Shown piece after piece: positions 61,864-64,000 of a DNA stretch of 64,000 nucleotides. The stretch comes from Thiorhodovibrio frisius. Its GTDB lineage: Bacteria > Pseudomonadota > Gammaproteobacteria > Chromatiales > Chromatiaceae. Every line of letters begins with the position of its first letter. Position 1 is the stretch's first letter. A model generated the notes under the pieces. The model was not told the DNA's origin. It saw nothing but the letters and a program-made list of their open reading frames with translations, and did no database searches. The translations under genes and the position numbers were made by a program. Where the stretch lies: positions 1,730,501 through 1,794,500 of the forward strand of contig NZ_CP121471.1 of the NCBI RefSeq assembly GCF_033954835.1, given 5' to 3'.

Positions 61864-61994
61864 CTATCGCCGATACCGATCTGAAAGAACTTCGACGTGG
61901 TGTCTGTGCTGGAAGATAACCATGTCATCGCTCTTTTGGACAGTTCTTGAACTCCCTCGGCACGGACACGCTTTTTGGCGAGGTTTAAGGAATC

Positions 61995-64000
61995 ATGGAA
62001 AGACGAGAAGCTGAAACCTTATTGCGAACGGCCATAGGCGATTCGGCAGGGTGCTTTCGTGACGGCCAGTGGGAGGCCATCGACGCGCTGGTAAACCATC
62101 GGCAACAGCTCATGGTGGTGCAGCGCACGGGCTGGGGGAAAAGTTCTGTCTACTTCATCAGCACTCGGATTCTGCGAGATTCAGGGGCTGGACCCACGGT
62201 GATCGTCTCTCCCTTGCTGGCGCTGATGAGGAACCAGATCGAGGCGGCACAGCGACTTGGAATTCGCGCCGAGACGATCAACTCGACAAATCAGCAGGAA
62301 TGGCCAAAGGTGCAGCGGAAAATCCTGTCGGATCAAGTCGATGCCATCCTGATTTCACCGGAGCGGCTGTCCAACGAATCCTTCGTTGAGGAGGTTCTAC
62401 TCCCGATTGCCGACAGAATCGGCCTGCTGGTCGTAGACGAAGCGCATTGTATCTCGGACTGGGGGCATGATTTTCGGCCAGACTACCGTCGTCTTGTAAA
62501 TATTCTTCAGCAACTACCGCCGAACGTGCCACTGCTTGGAACCACGGCCACTGCGAATAATCGCGTGATCAAGGATGTTCAGTCGCAGCTCGGCGACATC
62601 GAGATTCAACGCGGTACCTTGGTTCGCGAGAGCTTGGTGCTCCAAACCCTGCGCATGAAAGATCAAGCATCGCGTCTCGCTTGGTTGGCTCAGCGCATTC
62701 CTGAGTTACCGGGCACCGGAATCGTTTACGTGCTGACGGTTCGCGATGCGGAGCAGGTCGCAGAATGGCTCCAATCTCAGGGGATAGAGGCGCGGGCATA
62801 CTACGGTAGCGTCGAGCATCCAGACTTTGCGGACAAGCACAAATATCGAGAACATCTCGAGGATCTGCTACTTCACAACAAGATCAAAGCACTGGTTGCG
62901 ACGACGGCACTGGGGATGGGCTACGACAAACCGGATCTCGGTTTCGTTATCCACTATCAGACCCCTGGGTCGATCATCGGCTACTACCAACAGGTCGGTC
63001 GTGCCGGACGAGGGATCGATACGGCGTATGGCGTGCTGCTGTCCGGCAAAGAAGACGAGGATATCCACGAGTTCTTCCGGCGCAGTGCATTTCCGGATGA
63101 GCGGGATGTCAATGCGATACTCGACGTTTTGGCAGCAAGTGACGGTCTTTCATTACCGCAGATTCAGTCCCGGTTGAATCTCAGGCAAGGCCAGATTGAG
63201 AAGGTATTGAAGGTCTTGAGCGTCGAGACGCCAGCACCGCTGATCAAGGAAGGAAGTCGCTGGCTCCGTACCCCTGTCCAATACACAATGGACCACGAGC
63301 GTATTCAGCGCCTTACCGAACAGCGAGAAGGTGAATGGAAGCAGATTATAGACTACGTAGACAGCCAAACGTGCCTGATGGCGTTCCTGAGAAACGCACT
63401 CGATAACCCCGAAGCAACTGAGTGCGGAAGGTGTTCGGCATGTCGGGGCGAGCCGGTCGTCGGGATCGATGTGGATCGAGGGCTGGCCGTCAAGGCTGGG
63501 CAATTTTTACGTCATGCAGAAATGACCTTTAGCCCGAAAAAACAGGTTGATCGCGGTGCATTTGCCACCTACAACTTTTTGTATGGCCCAGGTGGGCGTG
63601 TTCCTCAAAGTTTGTGCGCAGAGAATGGTCGAATCCTGTCGCGCTGGGGTGATGCGGGTTGGGGTGGCTTGGTCACCGACGACAAGCACACGGGGCACTT
63701 TCGCGATGAATTGGTCGGAGCCGTGGCCGACATGATCGACCAGCGGTGGCAACCTGATCCGGCTCCGCGCTGGGTGACCTGCGTGCCTTCCCGAAACCAT
63801 CCCAACCTGGTGCCCGATTTCGCCCGAAGGCTTGCCGCTCGCCTTAATCTGCCTTTCGTCGATGCCATCGACAAGGTTCGCGATAACGAGCAGCAAAAGA
63901 TGCAGCAGAACCGCTTCCATCAATGCCGTAACCTTGACGGAGTCTTCCAAGTGGCGGCGCAGATTCCCTCGGGTCCACTGCTGCTGGTTGACGACATGAT
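61995..64000 (+). CDS. RecQ-like helicase fused to a phosphoribosyltransferase-like domain (runs off the end)
   Basis: At least 668 residues, open at the window end. The helicase core shows VQRTGWGKSSVYF (motif I, GWGKS in place of the usual GGGKS), IVSPLLALMRNQ, VVDEAHCISDWGHDFRPDY (DEAH box), TTATAN and GYYQQVGRAGRG (motif VI). A cysteine-rich zinc segment (CGRCSACRG) follows. The last 120 residues, from WVTCVPSRNHPNLVPDFARR to LLLVDDM, match a ComF-like PRTase. The sequence stops at the PRPP loop. RecQ unwinds DNA 3' to 5'; the fused PRTase hints at nucleotide metabolism linked to the ter island. Confidence 0.88.
   Translation, partial: MERREAETLLRTAIGDSAGCFRDGQWEAIDALVNHRQQLMVVQRTGWGKSSVYFISTRILRDSGAGPTVIVSPLLALMRNQIEAAQRLGIRAETINSTNQQEWPKVQRKILSDQVDAILISPERLSNESFVEEVLLPIADRIGLLVVDEAHCISDWGHDFRPDYRRLVNILQQLPPNVPLLGTTATANNRVIKDVQSQLGDIEIQRGTLVRESLVLQTLRMKDQASRLAWLAQRIPELPGTGIVYVLTVRDAEQVAEWLQSQGIEARAYYGSVEHPDFADKHKYREHLEDLLLHNKIKALVATTALGMGYDKPDLGFVIHYQTPGSIIGYYQQVGRAGRGIDTAYGVLLSGKEDEDIHEFFRRSAFPDERDVNAILDVLAASDGLSLPQIQSRLNLRQGQIEKVLKVLSVETPAPLIKEGSRWLRTPVQYTMDHERIQRLTEQREGEWKQIIDYVDSQTCLMAFLRNALDNPEATECGRCSACRGEPVVGIDVDRGLAVKAGQFLRHAEMTFSPKKQVDRGAFATYNFLYGPGGRVPQSLCAENGRILSRWGDAGWGGLVTDDKHTGHFRDELVGAVADMIDQRWQPDPAPRWVTCVPSRNHPNLVPDFARRLAARLNLPFVDAIDKVRDNEQQKMQQNRFHQCRNLDGVFQVAAQIPSGPLLLVDDM

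Overview
The window reads as high-GC gammaproteobacterial DNA, most likely from a purple sulfur bacterium of the Chromatiaceae or a close relative. The assignment rests on family-level resemblance: a small membrane protein of the Thivi_2564 type, a Pqi system, a cyclic beta-glucan synthase, a large ter stress island, and many decayed genes beside mobile elements. No rRNA, tRNA or CRISPR array was seen, so the placement is inference.

Positions 1-7.2 kb are a decaying region. A periplasmic arylsulfatase gene is split by a complete ISKra4-type insertion sequence (473-2228, 9-bp target duplication). The AraC-type regulator beside it has lost its middle, a ClC-type chloride channel gene lacks its last third, and only a scrap of an EAL gene remains. 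Next come an intact PAS-PAS-GGDEF-EAL-CZB signalling protein, a LysM protein and a class D beta-lactamase. Positions 11.5-14.4 kb hold what I consider the most interesting system: a four-gene RiPP operon. It encodes a secreted SnoaL-like protein, a glycine-rich precursor with a Tat-type leader and four Trp-X-Asn/Asp core motifs, an rSAM-like partner without the radical SAM cysteines, and a radical SAM/SPASM maturase.

Positions 14.7-19.5 kb hold an outer-membrane barrel gene and a Pqi lipid-transport operon with PqiA split in two. From 19.8 to 30.1 kb lie a giant cyclic beta-1,2-glucan synthase gene and, beyond a PIN toxin-antitoxin pair, a second copy of a 242-bp piece of its 3' end joined to a different C-terminus. 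Then follow small envelope proteins, a Crp/Fnr regulator, an iron-complex-type ABC importer, a GbsR-like regulator sharing a palindromic operator with a downstream membrane operon, and an APP1-like phosphatase.

Positions 40.5-46.7 kb are a defence-like patch: an orphan protein, a TumE-type toxin with a damaged antitoxin, a Phd/PIN pair, and a 1290-residue protein with an Mrr-like nuclease domain and a STAND-type NTPase, resembling Avs anti-phage proteins. Positions 48.6-61.9 kb are a ter island. The minus-strand operon runs terE, AIM24-like, terZ, PRTase-TRSP, terD, terA, terB, HAD, stiP-like, HpcH/HpaI lyase. The divergent plus-strand group is a Ca2+-type P-type ATPase, a TerB-like zinc-ribbon protein and terY. 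A RecQ-type helicase fused to a phosphoribosyltransferase-like domain follows and runs off the end. The ter proteins are expected to couple Ca2+-binding TerD-fold proteins at the membrane with synthesis of a nucleotide-like metabolite and DNA processing. No terC or ATP-grasp gene is visible here.
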